Part shown: positions 37,409 through 45,825 of the stretch, in pieces
Layout: each line of letters begins with the position of its first letter
Numbering within the stretch: position 1 is the first letter of the stretch
From: Candidatus Dechloromonas phosphorivorans
Lineage (GTDB): Bacteria > Pseudomonadota > Gammaproteobacteria > Burkholderiales > Rhodocyclaceae
Length of the DNA stretch: 64,000 bases
Assembly (NCBI GenBank): GCA_016721185.1
Contig: JADKIP010000012.1
Location: 496,001-560,000, forward strand
Reading direction: 5' to 3'
Notes under the pieces: generated by a model
Told to the model about the DNA's origin: nothing
What the model saw: only the letters and a program-made list of their open reading frames with translations
The model's database searches: none
Translations under genes and position numbers: made by a program

Positions 37409-38302
37409 ATGCGTCGAATCCTTCTTGCCCTTTGCTTTAGCTTTGCCCTTCACCCCGGCTTTGCCCACGCTTGGAATGCTGCCGGCCACCGACTGAGTGC
37501 GGCCATTGCCTGGCAGCAACTATCGCCACCGAGCCGGGATTTCATCGCAACGGCGCTGTCCCGTCACCCCGATTACGCCCGCTGGGTAGAAAAAGCCCGC
37601 TCTTCCGAGCCTGCAGACATTTTTGCCGAAGCCTCCACCTGGCCCGACGACATTCGCCATGACCCGCGTTTTTACAACGATGGGCGTGAACCGGCCACCC
37701 CGGCGCTACCGGGGCTAAGCGATACCGCTCGCCACAAACGCTGGCACTACGTTGATCTCGATGCCGCGGGCAGGGTGCGGGAAGGCGAGCTTGACCAACA
37801 AATCGAGCGCCTCAGCCAATTGCTGCGGTCAACCCGAAAAAACGAGCAAATTACCGCTGCCCTGCCCTGGCTACTGCATCTCGTCGCCGACATTCACCAA
37901 CCGCTGCACGTCGGGCGAGAGGGCGATGCCGGCGGGAATGAGCTTGAAATCGAAAACCCGTTCAACAAGCGCCTCCCCTTCTCCAGCCTGCACACCTACT
38001 GGGATGACCTGCCCGGCCCGCCCTGGTTACGCGGCAAGCGCCTGGAAAAGAACACCAACCGCCTGCTCGACAGCATTCCGCCGCCGGCCCAGGGCAATGT
38101 GGCGATATGGCGGGAGGAAAGCCATCGCCTGCATGAATTTGTTTACCCAACAACGGCAGGTAGTCTGCTGCCCATGATCACCGAGGAATTCCACCAGCAG
38201 GCGCGGGCCTTGGCCAATCGACGGATTGTCGAAGGCGGGTATCGGCTCGGGCGGCTACTGGAAAATATTCTCAGCCATCGCGTTTCACGTGAAACGCCCT
38301 AA
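37409..38302 (+). CDS. S1/P1-family zinc nuclease
   Basis: This secreted or periplasmic 297-residue nuclease is expected to degrade single-stranded DNA/RNA with three zinc ions. The signal peptide MRRILLALCFSFALHPGFAHA is followed by WNAAGHRLSA, the family's invariant N-terminal Trp and His. Other ligands are in ASTWPDDIR, RWHYVDL, WLLHLVADIHQPLHVG (HxxxD and His) and AGGNELEIE. All zinc positions appear intact. The last codons (RVSRETP) coincide with a consensus parS core at 38281-38296. speD starts 9 bp after the stop. Confidence 0.93.
   Translation: MRRILLALCFSFALHPGFAHAWNAAGHRLSAAIAWQQLSPPSRDFIATALSRHPDYARWVEKARSSEPADIFAEASTWPDDIRHDPRFYNDGREPATPALPGLSDTARHKRWHYVDLDAAGRVREGELDQQIERLSQLLRSTRKNEQITAALPWLLHLVADIHQPLHVGREGDAGGNELEIENPFNKRLPFSSLHTYWDDLPGPPWLRGKRLEKNTNRLLDSIPPPAQGNVAIWREESHRLHEFVYPTTAGSLLPMITEEFHQQARALANRRIVEGGYRLGRLLENILSHRVSRETP
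38281..38296. promoter_or_regulatory. parS-like centromere site at the end of the S1/P1 nuclease gene
   Basis: CGTTTCACGTGAAACG is a perfect 16-bp palindrome whose inner 14 bases GTTTCACGTGAAAC equal the ParB consensus core; only the outermost T/A pair is replaced by C/G. It is the best parS candidate in the window. Confidence 0.75.
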
Positions 38303-38311
38303 AATCGAATC

Positions 38312-38692
38312 ATGAACGGCCTGCACCTGATCGCTGACCTGTACGATTGCCGCTGCGCACCGAGCTTCCTGCTTGATGCGCCGGCCTTGGCGGCGTTTAG
38401 TGTCGACGCCTGCACCCGGCATGGCCTCACTGTCGTCGGCCAACTTTTTCACAACTTTCAGGATGCCGCCGGCCAGCCCGCCGGCGTGACCGGCACCGTC
38501 GTACTCGCCGAATCCCACCTCGCCCTGCATACCTGGCCGGAAATCAGCAGCGTCACGCTGGATGTCTATGTCTGCAATTTCAGTGGCGACAACAGCCGGC
38601 AAGCCCACGCGCTGTTTAACGAAATCATTGCGAACTTCGCCCCGGCCCGCATGGAAACCAAAGAAGTCACGCGCGGCCGGCTTGGTCAGTAA
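38312..38692 (+). CDS. speD: S-adenosylmethionine decarboxylase proenzyme
   Basis: The 126-residue proenzyme self-cleaves to form a pyruvoyl group and makes decarboxylated SAM, the aminopropyl donor for spermidine. The processing site is the Glu-Ser bond in VVLAESHLALHTWPE, with the catalytic Cys region DVYVCNFSGDN. The length fits the short prokaryotic class 1b enzyme. It follows the S1/P1 nuclease gene by 9 bp. No spermidine synthase gene (speE) is seen adjacent, so it must lie elsewhere. Confidence 0.95.
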   Translation: MNGLHLIADLYDCRCAPSFLLDAPALAAFSVDACTRHGLTVVGQLFHNFQDAAGQPAGVTGTVVLAESHLALHTWPEISSVTLDVYVCNFSGDNSRQAHALFNEIIANFAPARMETKEVTRGRLGQ

Positions 38693-38696
38693 ATCC

Positions 38697-38734
38697 GCCT
38701 GAGCGACCCGGCGGGGATCGCGCTGAACTCAGGC
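38697..38734. terminator. Possible bidirectional hairpin between speD and fmt
   Basis: GCCTGAG (38697-38703) and CTCAGGC (38728-38734) form a 7-bp stem between the convergent genes speD and fmt; the right arm covers the fmt stop codon. No T tract follows on either strand, so factor-independent termination is doubtful. Confidence 0.3.
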
Positions 38735-39652
38735 TGGCAAATCGAAACGATCGCCCACCTTGAGCGGGTGACCGGCCAGAAATTGCTGCACCGGCAAACG
38801 CTTGCCGCCGGCCTTTTGCAATTCGCTGATCGCCAGCGCGCCTTCACCGCAGGCCACCACGATAGTGCTGCGGTCAACCGCCAAAATCTGCCCAATTTCA
38901 CCGCTTGCCTCAACCGGCGTCGCCCGCCACAGCTTGACAGTCTGGCCGGCAAACACCGCCTGAGCACCGGGGAAAGGATTGAAAGCGCGGAGATGGCGGT
39001 CCAACTCAGCGGCACGCTTCGTCCAATCAATCAGCGCTTCGGCTTTCTCGATCTTGTGGGCGTAAGTCACCCCCTCGGTCGGTTGCGGCTCGGCCGGCAA
39101 CGGCAATTTACCCAGCGCCACAACAATCAGTTGCGCCCCGAGCGCGGCCAGGCGGTCATGCAGCGTCACCGAGGTATCGTCGGGCGCAATCGGGAAAGCC
39201 CCCCGCAGCAAGACCGGGCCGGTATCCAGCCCCGCTTCCATCTGCATGATGCAAACACCCGAGGCCGCATCGCCCGCCAGCAAGGCGCGCTGAATAGGCG
39301 CCGCACCACGCCAACGGGGCAACAACGAAGCATGAATGTTGAGGCAACCAAATCGCGGCATATCGAGCACCACTTGCGGCAGGATCAGGCCGTAAGCCGC
39401 CACCACCATCACCTCGGCGCCCACGGCCGCAATTTTTGCCTGTGCCGCTGCATCCTTCAAACTGAGCGGCTGAAAAACCTCAATCCCTTTTTCCAGCGCC
39501 AGTTTCTTGACCGGCGAAGCCTGCAGCGTCATACCGCGCCCGGCCGGACGATCCGGCTGACTCAACACCAAAGCCACTTCGTGGCCGGCATCGACAATCG
39601 CCTGCAAGGCCTGCGCGGCAAACTCGGGCGTCCCGGCAAAAATCAGCTTCAT
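38729..39652 (-). CDS. fmt: Methionyl-tRNA formyltransferase
   Basis: The 307-residue enzyme formylates initiator Met-tRNA using 10-formyl-tetrahydrofolate. The N-terminal Rossmann domain begins KLIFAGTPEFAAQAL. The catalytic region shows GCLNIHASLLPRWRGAAPIQ and GLDTGPVLL; the C-terminal OB-like domain starts around FAGQTVKLWRA. Start ATG 39652 overlaps the def stop by 4 bp, giving the common def-fmt operon. Confidence 0.97.
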   Translation of the reverse strand: MKLIFAGTPEFAAQALQAIVDAGHEVALVLSQPDRPAGRGMTLQASPVKKLALEKGIEVFQPLSLKDAAAQAKIAAVGAEVMVVAAYGLILPQVVLDMPRFGCLNIHASLLPRWRGAAPIQRALLAGDAASGVCIMQMEAGLDTGPVLLRGAFPIAPDDTSVTLHDRLAALGAQLIVVALGKLPLPAEPQPTEGVTYAHKIEKAEALIDWTKRAAELDRHLRAFNPFPGAQAVFAGQTVKLWRATPVEASGEIGQILAVDRSTIVVACGEGALAISELQKAGGKRLPVQQFLAGHPLKVGDRFDLPA

Positions 39653-40152
39653 GCCGTCACCCGGGACTGTTTGACCAGGCGGGACTTGATCCTGACCTGC
39701 TTGAGTTGTGAAAGATGATCGACAAAAACGATGCCATCCAGATGATCGATTTCGTGCTGAATACACACCGCCAGCAAGCCATCGGTCGTGATCGACTGTT
39801 TTTTACCTTCAAGATCAAGGAAGTGCACCGTCACCCGCTCGGCGCGCTCAACCTTGTCGTAAATCCCCGGCACGGAGAGACAACCCTCCTCGCCGGTCTG
39901 AGAACCCTCAAGGCTATCCAGTACCGGATTGATGAAAACACGCAGATCGCTTTTGTCTTCCGAAGTGTCAATGACGATCAGGCGCTTATGGACATCAACC
40001 TGAGTCGCCGCCAGCCCGATACCCGGCGCTTCGTACATGGTTTCAGCCATGTCGGCAGCCAGTTTTCGGATGCTGTCATCAATGTGGGTAACCGGTGCCG
40101 CCACTTTTTTCAGACGGACATCGGGGAAACGCAAAATGGGTAGAAGTGCCAT
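39649..40152 (-). CDS. def: Peptide deformylase
   Basis: The 167-residue metalloenzyme removes the N-formyl group from nascent proteins. All three family motifs are present: GIGLAATQ, EGCLSVPG (metal Cys) and HEIDHLDG (metal His pair and catalytic Glu). Length and motifs fit the gram-negative type I enzyme. It is cotranscribed with fmt and divergent from the LysM-protein gene. Confidence 0.98.
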   Translation of the reverse strand: MALLPILRFPDVRLKKVAAPVTHIDDSIRKLAADMAETMYEAPGIGLAATQVDVHKRLIVIDTSEDKSDLRVFINPVLDSLEGSQTGEEGCLSVPGIYDKVERAERVTVHFLDLEGKKQSITTDGLLAVCIQHEIDHLDGIVFVDHLSQLKQVRIKSRLVKQSRVTA

Positions 40153-40294
40153 ATATGAACCGGAATAAAAGCTTGCCCGCTTAGGTTATTACGTGCAAAA
40201 TCTAAAGTAATTTTTGAGATATAAACGCGTTTTTATCGACTTGTTCTGACAACGTCGAGACCAGCGCGTTCCACTGGCACGTGAGGTTACGACT

Positions 40295-41317
40295 ATGGCC
40301 CGCATTATATCCGCGCTCATCCTGGCCGTAACGGCTGCTTGCGCATTTGCTGCAGAGCCACTCAAGCTGGTTGATAACCCGCCCGACCGCCATATCGTTG
40401 TTCCCGGCGATACCTTATGGGGCATTTCCGGAAAATTTCTCAAACAGCCCTGGCGTTGGCCCGAAGTTTGGCGCATGAATCAGGCCGAGATCAAAAACCC
40501 GCACCTGATCTACCCCGGCGACATTGTTTTGCTCGATCACTTTGGTGGCAGCCCGCGCCTGAAAATCGCCAAGCCGATGAACAACAAGCTACAGCCAAAA
40601 ATCTACAGCGAAGCCGTACAGCAGGCGATTCCAAGCATTCCGCCGAACATCATTGAACCCTATATTTCCCAGCCCTTGATCATTGAGCCGGGCGAGCACG
40701 ACGGCCTGGCCCGCATCGTCGCCACCCAGGAAGATCGCCTGATGCTGGGCAGTGGCGACACCGCCTTTGTCAGTGGCATCCCGGATGCGAGCATCGAAAA
40801 GTGGAATGTCTTCCGCCGTGGCAAGCCACTGAAAGATCCGGAAACCGGTGAAATTATCGCCCATGAGGCCTTTTTCCTCGGCAACATGCGCCTGGTTCAG
40901 CCCGGCGAACCGGCTGTTTTGCGCGTGACGCTGGCCAAGGAAGAAATGGGTCGCGGCGACCGTTTACTACCCGCACCACCCCCAGAAATAATTTCCTACG
41001 CCCCGCACCGCCCGGAACAGCAGATTGCTGCCAAGGTGATGTCGATCTACGGCGGCGTCAATGAAGGCGGTCCTGGGTACGTCATTTCGCTCAATCGCGG
41101 CAAGAATGAAGGTCTGGAAATTGGCCACGTCCTGGCGCTGTATCGTGATCGAGTCGCCACCGGCATGGATGAAGATGGCCGCCGCGTACAAACCGCCCTG
41201 CCGGAAGAGCGTTACGCTCTGGCCTTTGTTTTCCGGGTTTTCAACCGGGTGGCTTATGCCCTGGTGGTCGAATCCTCCAAATCCGTCATCATCGGCGACT
41301 CGGCAAGGAATCCATGA
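40295..41317 (+). CDS. Exported LysM-domain protein
   Basis: The 340-residue protein has a signal peptide (ARIISALILAVTAACAFAA). The LysM module is HIVVPGDTLWGISGKFLKQPWRWPEVWRMNQ...LIYPGDIVLL at about residues 32-80, expected to bind peptidoglycan. The rest is a conserved beta-proteobacterial extension without known catalysis (EGLEIGHVLALYRD is one conserved stretch). It is almost always found between def and dprA in this group. Its stop overlaps the dprA start (ATGA). An envelope role is inferred. Confidence 0.9.
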   Translation: MARIISALILAVTAACAFAAEPLKLVDNPPDRHIVVPGDTLWGISGKFLKQPWRWPEVWRMNQAEIKNPHLIYPGDIVLLDHFGGSPRLKIAKPMNNKLQPKIYSEAVQQAIPSIPPNIIEPYISQPLIIEPGEHDGLARIVATQEDRLMLGSGDTAFVSGIPDASIEKWNVFRRGKPLKDPETGEIIAHEAFFLGNMRLVQPGEPAVLRVTLAKEEMGRGDRLLPAPPPEIISYAPHRPEQQIAAKVMSIYGGVNEGGPGYVISLNRGKNEGLEIGHVLALYRDRVATGMDEDGRRVQTALPEERYALAFVFRVFNRVAYALVVESSKSVIIGDSARNP

Positions 41318-42389
41318 TTGAATCCGAAGGGCTGGCCGCCTGGTTGCGGCTGACCCTGATCCCCGGCATCGGCGGCGAGACGCAGCGAAAGCTTCTCGCC
41401 GCTTTCGGTTTACCGAGGCCGTTTTTGCTGCCGGAAGACTGGCGGCGCGAGCCGTTGTGGGCAGCCGGGCTGATCTGCTTTTTGATTTTGACCCCGCTGA
41501 AGCCGTCGACCGCAGCATGGCCTGGGCCAATGAACCGGGCCAATCCATCCTGACCCTGGCCGACAGTGCCTACCCGAGAGCTCTGCTTGAAATCGCCGAT
41601 CCGCCAAATGTGCTCTATGTGCGTGGCAACCCCGGCCTGCTGCAGAAGCGCGGCCTGGGTATCGTCGGCAGCCGCAATGCCACGCCACAGGGCCTGCAAA
41701 CTGCTGAAGTGTTCGCTAAAGCACTGGCTGGCGCCGGCCTGAGCATCATCAGCGGCCTGGCACTCGGCATCGACGCTGCCGCGCATCGCGGTGCACTTGC
41801 TGCCGGAGGCGACACCATTGCGGTCATCGGCACGGGCGCCGACCGTCTCTACCCCGCCCGCAATAAGGAGCTTGCGCTGGCGATTGCCGAACGGGGCGCC
41901 ATCATTTCCGAATTTCCGCTTGGCACACCGGCCATCGCCGCCAACTTCCCGCGTCGCAACCGGATTATTTCCGGACTGTCACGGGGTGTGCTGGTCGTCG
42001 AAGCGGCCCCTGAAAGTGGTTCGCTGATCACCGCCCGCCTCGCGGCCGAGCAAGGCCGGGAGGTTTTTGCGATTCCCGGTTCGATTCATTCCCCGGTCGC
42101 TCGCGGCTGTCACAAACTGATCAAACAGGGCGCCAAACTGGTCGAAACTGCCCAGGATGTACTCGAAGAATTCGGTAATTTTGCCGAACCGGAAATACTC
42201 CCTGAAACCACCTCGGCAAGTGAGGAAAACCAGTTGCTCGGGGCCATCGGCCACGATCCCGCCAGCCTTGATGAACTGGTAGAACGCACAGGATTTACTG
42301 CCGAGCAGCTACTCAGCGAACTGCTGACCCTCGAATTGGCTGGTCAGGTCGCCACCCTTCCGGGCAATCGCTACCAGCGCCTCGCCTGA
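41314..42389 (+). pseudogene. dprA: DNA-processing protein DprA, frameshifted near the N-terminus
   Basis: DprA loads RecA onto incoming single-stranded DNA during natural transformation. The first frame starts MIESEGLAAWLRLTLIPGIGG and runs normally to FGLP, then turns to nonsense ending at 41553. Restoring one G at about 41414 (CCGAG to CCGGAG) gives EAVFAAGRLAARAVVGSRADLL, continuing without break into the Rossmann core: LGIVGSRNATPQG, SIISGLALGIDAAAHRGAL, NFPRRNRIISGLSRGVLVVEA and GSLITARLA. The C-terminal winged-helix segment is also present (stop 42387-42389). The downstream fragment could start at GTG 41457 and would keep the Rossmann core but lose most of the SAM-like N-terminal domain. 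Confidence 0.9.
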
Positions 42390-42468
42390 ACCCCCATATA
42401 TATAGAGATGGCTTGCCAAGCCGCTCATCGGGCCCTTATCATGCCCCGGCACCTAACAGGCCAAATCT

Positions 42469-44997
42469 ATGAGCAAAAAGCTGATCATTGCCGAAAAACC
42501 CTCCGTCGCCGCCGATATTGCCAAGGCGTTGGGCGGTTTCACCAAGCACGACGACTACTTCGAAAGCGAGACGCACGTCATCTCTTCCGCCGTCGGTCAC
42601 CTGCTGGAATTGCGTTGCCCCGAAGAATTCGAGGTCAAGCGCGGCAAATGGTCGTTTGCCCACCTCCCCGTCATTCCGCCCAACTTCGCACTGGCCCCCA
42701 TCGAGAAAACCGAGTCCCGGCTCAAGGTGCTGGCCAAGCTGATCAAGCGCAAGGATGTTGATAGCCTGATCAACGCCTGTGACGCGGGGCGCGAAGGTGA
42801 ATTGATCTTCAATTACATCGCCCAGTACACCAAATCCGGCAAGCCGGTGCAGCGTCTGTGGTTGCAGTCGATGACTCAGGGCGCCATCCGCGACGGCTTT
42901 TCCCGCCTGCGCGAAGGCAAGGAAATGCAGGGCCTCGGCGATGCCGCCGTCTGCCGCTCCGAGTCCGACTGGCTGGTCGGCATCAACGGCACCCGGGCGA
43001 TGACCGCCTTCAATTCAAAGACTGGCGGCTTCCACCTGACTACCGTTGGCCGGGTCCAGACCCCCACGCTGGCCATCGTCGTCGAGCGCGAAAAGAAAAT
43101 CCGCGAATTCAAGGCCCGTTCATACTGGGAAGTCGAAGGCGAGTTTGAAGCCAAGGCCGGCAATTACACCGGCAAGTGGTTCGACGAAGCCTTCAAGGGC
43201 AAGGAAAACGACGAACATGCCCGCGCTGATCGCCTCTGGGAGCAATCCAAAGCAGATGCCATCCGCGCCGCCACCCTTGGCAAACCCGGTATCGTCACCG
43301 AAGAAGCCAAGCCGGAAACCCGTCTCTCGCCGCTACTCTTCGATTTGACCAGCCTTCAACGCGAAGCGAATGCTCGCTTCGGCTTCTCGGCCAAAACCAC
43401 GTTGTCGCTGGCGCAAGCCCTCTACGAAAAACACAAGGTACTGACCTACCCACGTACCGACTCGCGCTGCCTGCCGGAAGACTACATTCCGACGGTTAAC
43501 GCCACGCTTTCAATACTGACTGGCGAAGGGGCCGGCAAGGGGCATGATGAGGCGCTGATCGCTCGCTACTCGCCTTTCGCCCAGCAGATTCTGACGCACA
43601 ACTGGGTAACGCCAAACAAGCGGATTTTCAACAACGCGAAAATCAGCGATCACTTTGCGATCATCCCGACGCCACAGGCACCGAAAAACCTCAACGAGTT
43701 GGAACAGAAACTCTACGATTTCGTCGTCAAGCGCTTCCTCTCAGTCTTCTTCCCGGCCGCCGAATACCTGGTTACCACCCGCATCACCCGCGTCGAGGGC
43801 TATCCCTTCAAAACCGAAGGCAAGGTCCTGGTCAATCCGGGCTGGCTAGCCGTGCATGGCAAGGAAGCCCAGGAAGGCACCGAAGGCAACCTGGTTGCGG
43901 TCGACGCCGGCGAAGAGGTAAAAACCGAAGACATCACCGTCAAGGCCAACGAAACCCGCCCGCCACCGCGCCACTCTGAAGCCACGTTGCTCTCCGCCAT
44001 GGAAGGCGCCGGCAAGATGGTTGATGACGAGGAACTGAAGGCGGCGATGGCTGGCCGTGGCCTCGGCACACCAGCAACGCGCGCCCAGATCATCGAAAAC
44101 CTGATTGGCGAGCAATACATGCTGCGCGAAGGTCGTGAGCTCACCCCGACTGCCAAAGCCTTCTCGTTGATGACCCTGCTTAATGGCCTCGGCATCAACG
44201 AACTGACCCAGCCGGAATTGACCGGTGACTGGGAGTGGAAGCTCGGACGCATTGAAAAAGGCGAATTTACGCGCGATGAATTTATGCGCGAAATTGCCGA
44301 AATGACCCGCCACATGGTCGAACGCGCCAAAACTTTCGACAGCGATACTATTCCCGGTGATTTTGGCGTGTTGACCGCAGCCTGTCCGCGTTGCGGCGGC
44401 GTGATTCGCGAAACTTACAAGAAATTCCAGTGCGGTGCCTGCGATTACTCGCTATGGAAGATCGTCGCCAGCCGCCAGTTCGAACCGGCGGAAATCGACA
44501 CCTTGATCAACGAGAAGCAGATCGGTCCGCTGACCGGTTTCCGCAGCAAGATGGGGCGCACTTTTTCGGCCGCCATCAAGCTGAATGACAACTTCGAGCC
44601 GGAGTTCGATTTCGGTCAGGACAAGACGGCTGACGGGGAAAACGCAGAACCCGTCGATTTCACCGGCCAGCCAATACTGGGTAATTGCCCGAAATGTGCC
44701 GCCAATGTTTACGAACATGGCGCGTCCTATGTCTGCGAAAAGTCGGTCGGTCCAGAGAAAACCTGTGACTTCCGCTCGGGCAAGATCATCCTGCAACAAC
44801 CGATTGATTCGATGCAGATGAAGAAACTGCTGACCGAAGGCAAGACGGATCTGCTGAAGGAGTTTGTCTCCAACCGCACCCGTCGCAAGTTTTCGGCTTA
44901 TCTGGTTGCCAAGGAAGGCAAGGTCAGCTTCGAGTTCGAGAAAAAAGTGGCCAAACCCAAGGCGCCGGCAAAGAAGAAGGCCGAAGTAGAAGCCTGA
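42469..44997 (+). CDS. topB: DNA topoisomerase III (type IA)
   Basis: The 842-residue type IA topoisomerase cuts one strand through a tyrosyl link and is suited to decatenation. The Toprim domain starts KKLIIAEKPSVAADIAKALG with the acidic pair in NACDAGREGELIF. The active-site tyrosine is in VLTYPRTDSRCLP. Other hallmarks are TVGRVQTPTLAIVVERE and GLGTPATRAQIIENLI. Two C-terminal zinc-like modules (CPRCGGVIRE...CGACDY; CPKCAANVYE...CDFRSG) and a Lys/Ala-rich tail follow. It is larger than E. coli TopB because of these modules. The smg gene often found between dprA and topB is absent. Confidence 0.93.
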   Translation: MSKKLIIAEKPSVAADIAKALGGFTKHDDYFESETHVISSAVGHLLELRCPEEFEVKRGKWSFAHLPVIPPNFALAPIEKTESRLKVLAKLIKRKDVDSLINACDAGREGELIFNYIAQYTKSGKPVQRLWLQSMTQGAIRDGFSRLREGKEMQGLGDAAVCRSESDWLVGINGTRAMTAFNSKTGGFHLTTVGRVQTPTLAIVVEREKKIREFKARSYWEVEGEFEAKAGNYTGKWFDEAFKGKENDEHARADRLWEQSKADAIRAATLGKPGIVTEEAKPETRLSPLLFDLTSLQREANARFGFSAKTTLSLAQALYEKHKVLTYPRTDSRCLPEDYIPTVNATLSILTGEGAGKGHDEALIARYSPFAQQILTHNWVTPNKRIFNNAKISDHFAIIPTPQAPKNLNELEQKLYDFVVKRFLSVFFPAAEYLVTTRITRVEGYPFKTEGKVLVNPGWLAVHGKEAQEGTEGNLVAVDAGEEVKTEDITVKANETRPPPRHSEATLLSAMEGAGKMVDDEELKAAMAGRGLGTPATRAQIIENLIGEQYMLREGRELTPTAKAFSLMTLLNGLGINELTQPELTGDWEWKLGRIEKGEFTRDEFMREIAEMTRHMVERAKTFDSDTIPGDFGVLTAACPRCGGVIRETYKKFQCGACDYSLWKIVASRQFEPAEIDTLINEKQIGPLTGFRSKMGRTFSAAIKLNDNFEPEFDFGQDKTADGENAEPVDFTGQPILGNCPKCAANVYEHGASYVCEKSVGPEKTCDFRSGKIILQQPIDSMQMKKLLTEGKTDLLKEFVSNRTRRKFSAYLVAKEGKVSFEFEKKVAKPKAPAKKKAEVEA

Positions 44998-45049
44998 TCC
45001 AATTCAAATAGAACGGGTTTCGCCAAGACCGTTTCGGCAAAGCCACCAA

Positions 45050-45090
45050 AAAAAGCCCTCGGAATAATTCACCGAGGGCTTTTTGTTTTT
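45050..45090 (+). terminator. Intrinsic terminator of topB
   Basis: AAAAAGCCCTCGG (45050-45062) pairs with CCGAGGGCTTTTT (45072-45084) around a 9-nt loop, followed by GTTTTT. With A-rich and T-rich flanks it could also serve the convergent pedF-like gene ending at 45117. Confidence 0.92.
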
Positions 45091-45116
45091 GGCGAGAGAC
45101 AGCCAATCAAGCGAGA

Positions 45117-45608
45117 CTATTTACGGCTCTTTGCCATGTCTTCGATGGTGCGGGCATCGATGTAAGCCTTGACGGCCCAGACGGCCTCCTGCGTAAACAC
45201 TGCGCCGTAGGCCGGCATGGTGTATCGGCCATCGCTGTTCTTTTTGCCATTAAGCGTGATGTCCTTGAAGTAGCCATCCCCTTCTTTCATGCAAGCATCT
45301 TGCAGACTCTTGGAACCCATCTCCAGGCATTCCTTGCCGTACTTCAGCAAATCAGATGCCACGCCGCCGGACTCGGCGTTCAGCCCGTGGCAGCCGGCAC
45401 AGTTCTGGAGATAACCCAGCGCGCCAACGGTTGCTGCCTTCGCATCGCCACGGTAAGGATTCGTCTCGGCCCACTCAGTGCCAATCGGCTTGAGACTCGA
45501 TGTATCAACCGCATGCGGCGTCACATCACCGTGGGCCAATACTTTTACGGCGATCGTCATCAAAAAAAGCCCGGCTAAAAAGCCGCTCGTTGTTCCCAAC
45601 TTTTGCAT
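45117..45608 (-). CDS. pedF: PedF-like periplasmic cytochrome c-550
   Basis: The 163-residue protein has a signal peptide (GFLAGLFLMTIAVKVLAHG). The mature start HGDVTPHAVDTSSLKPIG and the haem site GYLQNCAGCHGLNAESGGVA fit cytochrome c-550 of the PedF/ExaB type, the electron acceptor of PQQ-dependent alcohol dehydrogenases. YTMPAYGAVFTQE holds the likely methionine ligand. No quinoprotein dehydrogenase gene is in the window, so the partner is unknown. It is encoded alone, with a terminator shared with topB on its 3' side. Confidence 0.72.
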   Translation of the reverse strand: MQKLGTTSGFLAGLFLMTIAVKVLAHGDVTPHAVDTSSLKPIGTEWAETNPYRGDAKAATVGALGYLQNCAGCHGLNAESGGVASDLLKYGKECLEMGSKSLQDACMKEGDGYFKDITLNGKKNSDGRYTMPAYGAVFTQEAVWAVKAYIDARTIEDMAKSRK

Positions 45609-45720
45609 TCCCTACTCCTCAAGTGACCTTCAAATAACCCGCATACGTCGGTTCGTACCTCGCCAGAAACAATAGTTGCAGGCAAGGCTGGAAATAATTG
45701 GGGAAATCAAAAAACACGGC

Positions 45721-45739
45721 ATTCCCGCTGCGCGGGATT
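45721..45739. repeat. Short REP-like dyad
   Basis: TCCCGC (45723-45728) pairs with GCGGGA (45732-45737); the word ATTCCCGC is shared with the large hairpin at 1607-1671. It lies in the 217-bp spacer between the pedF-like gene and oxyR. Confidence 0.4.
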
Positions 45740-45809
45740 TGGCAAACTAGCGAGCCTTTTACTGCGGATGAAAACGTTTGGATGCCTTGGAAAGCACTAT
45801 CGATCAAGT

Positions 45810-45825
45810 GGTTTCATGTGAAACA
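45810..45825. promoter_or_regulatory. Weak parS-like site downstream of oxyR
   Basis: GGTTTCATGTGAAACA matches the ParB consensus TGTTTCACGTGAAACA except for the first base and one central base (CACGTG becomes CATGTG). The central change is expected to weaken binding. It lies just outside the oxyR 3' end. Confidence 0.4.
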
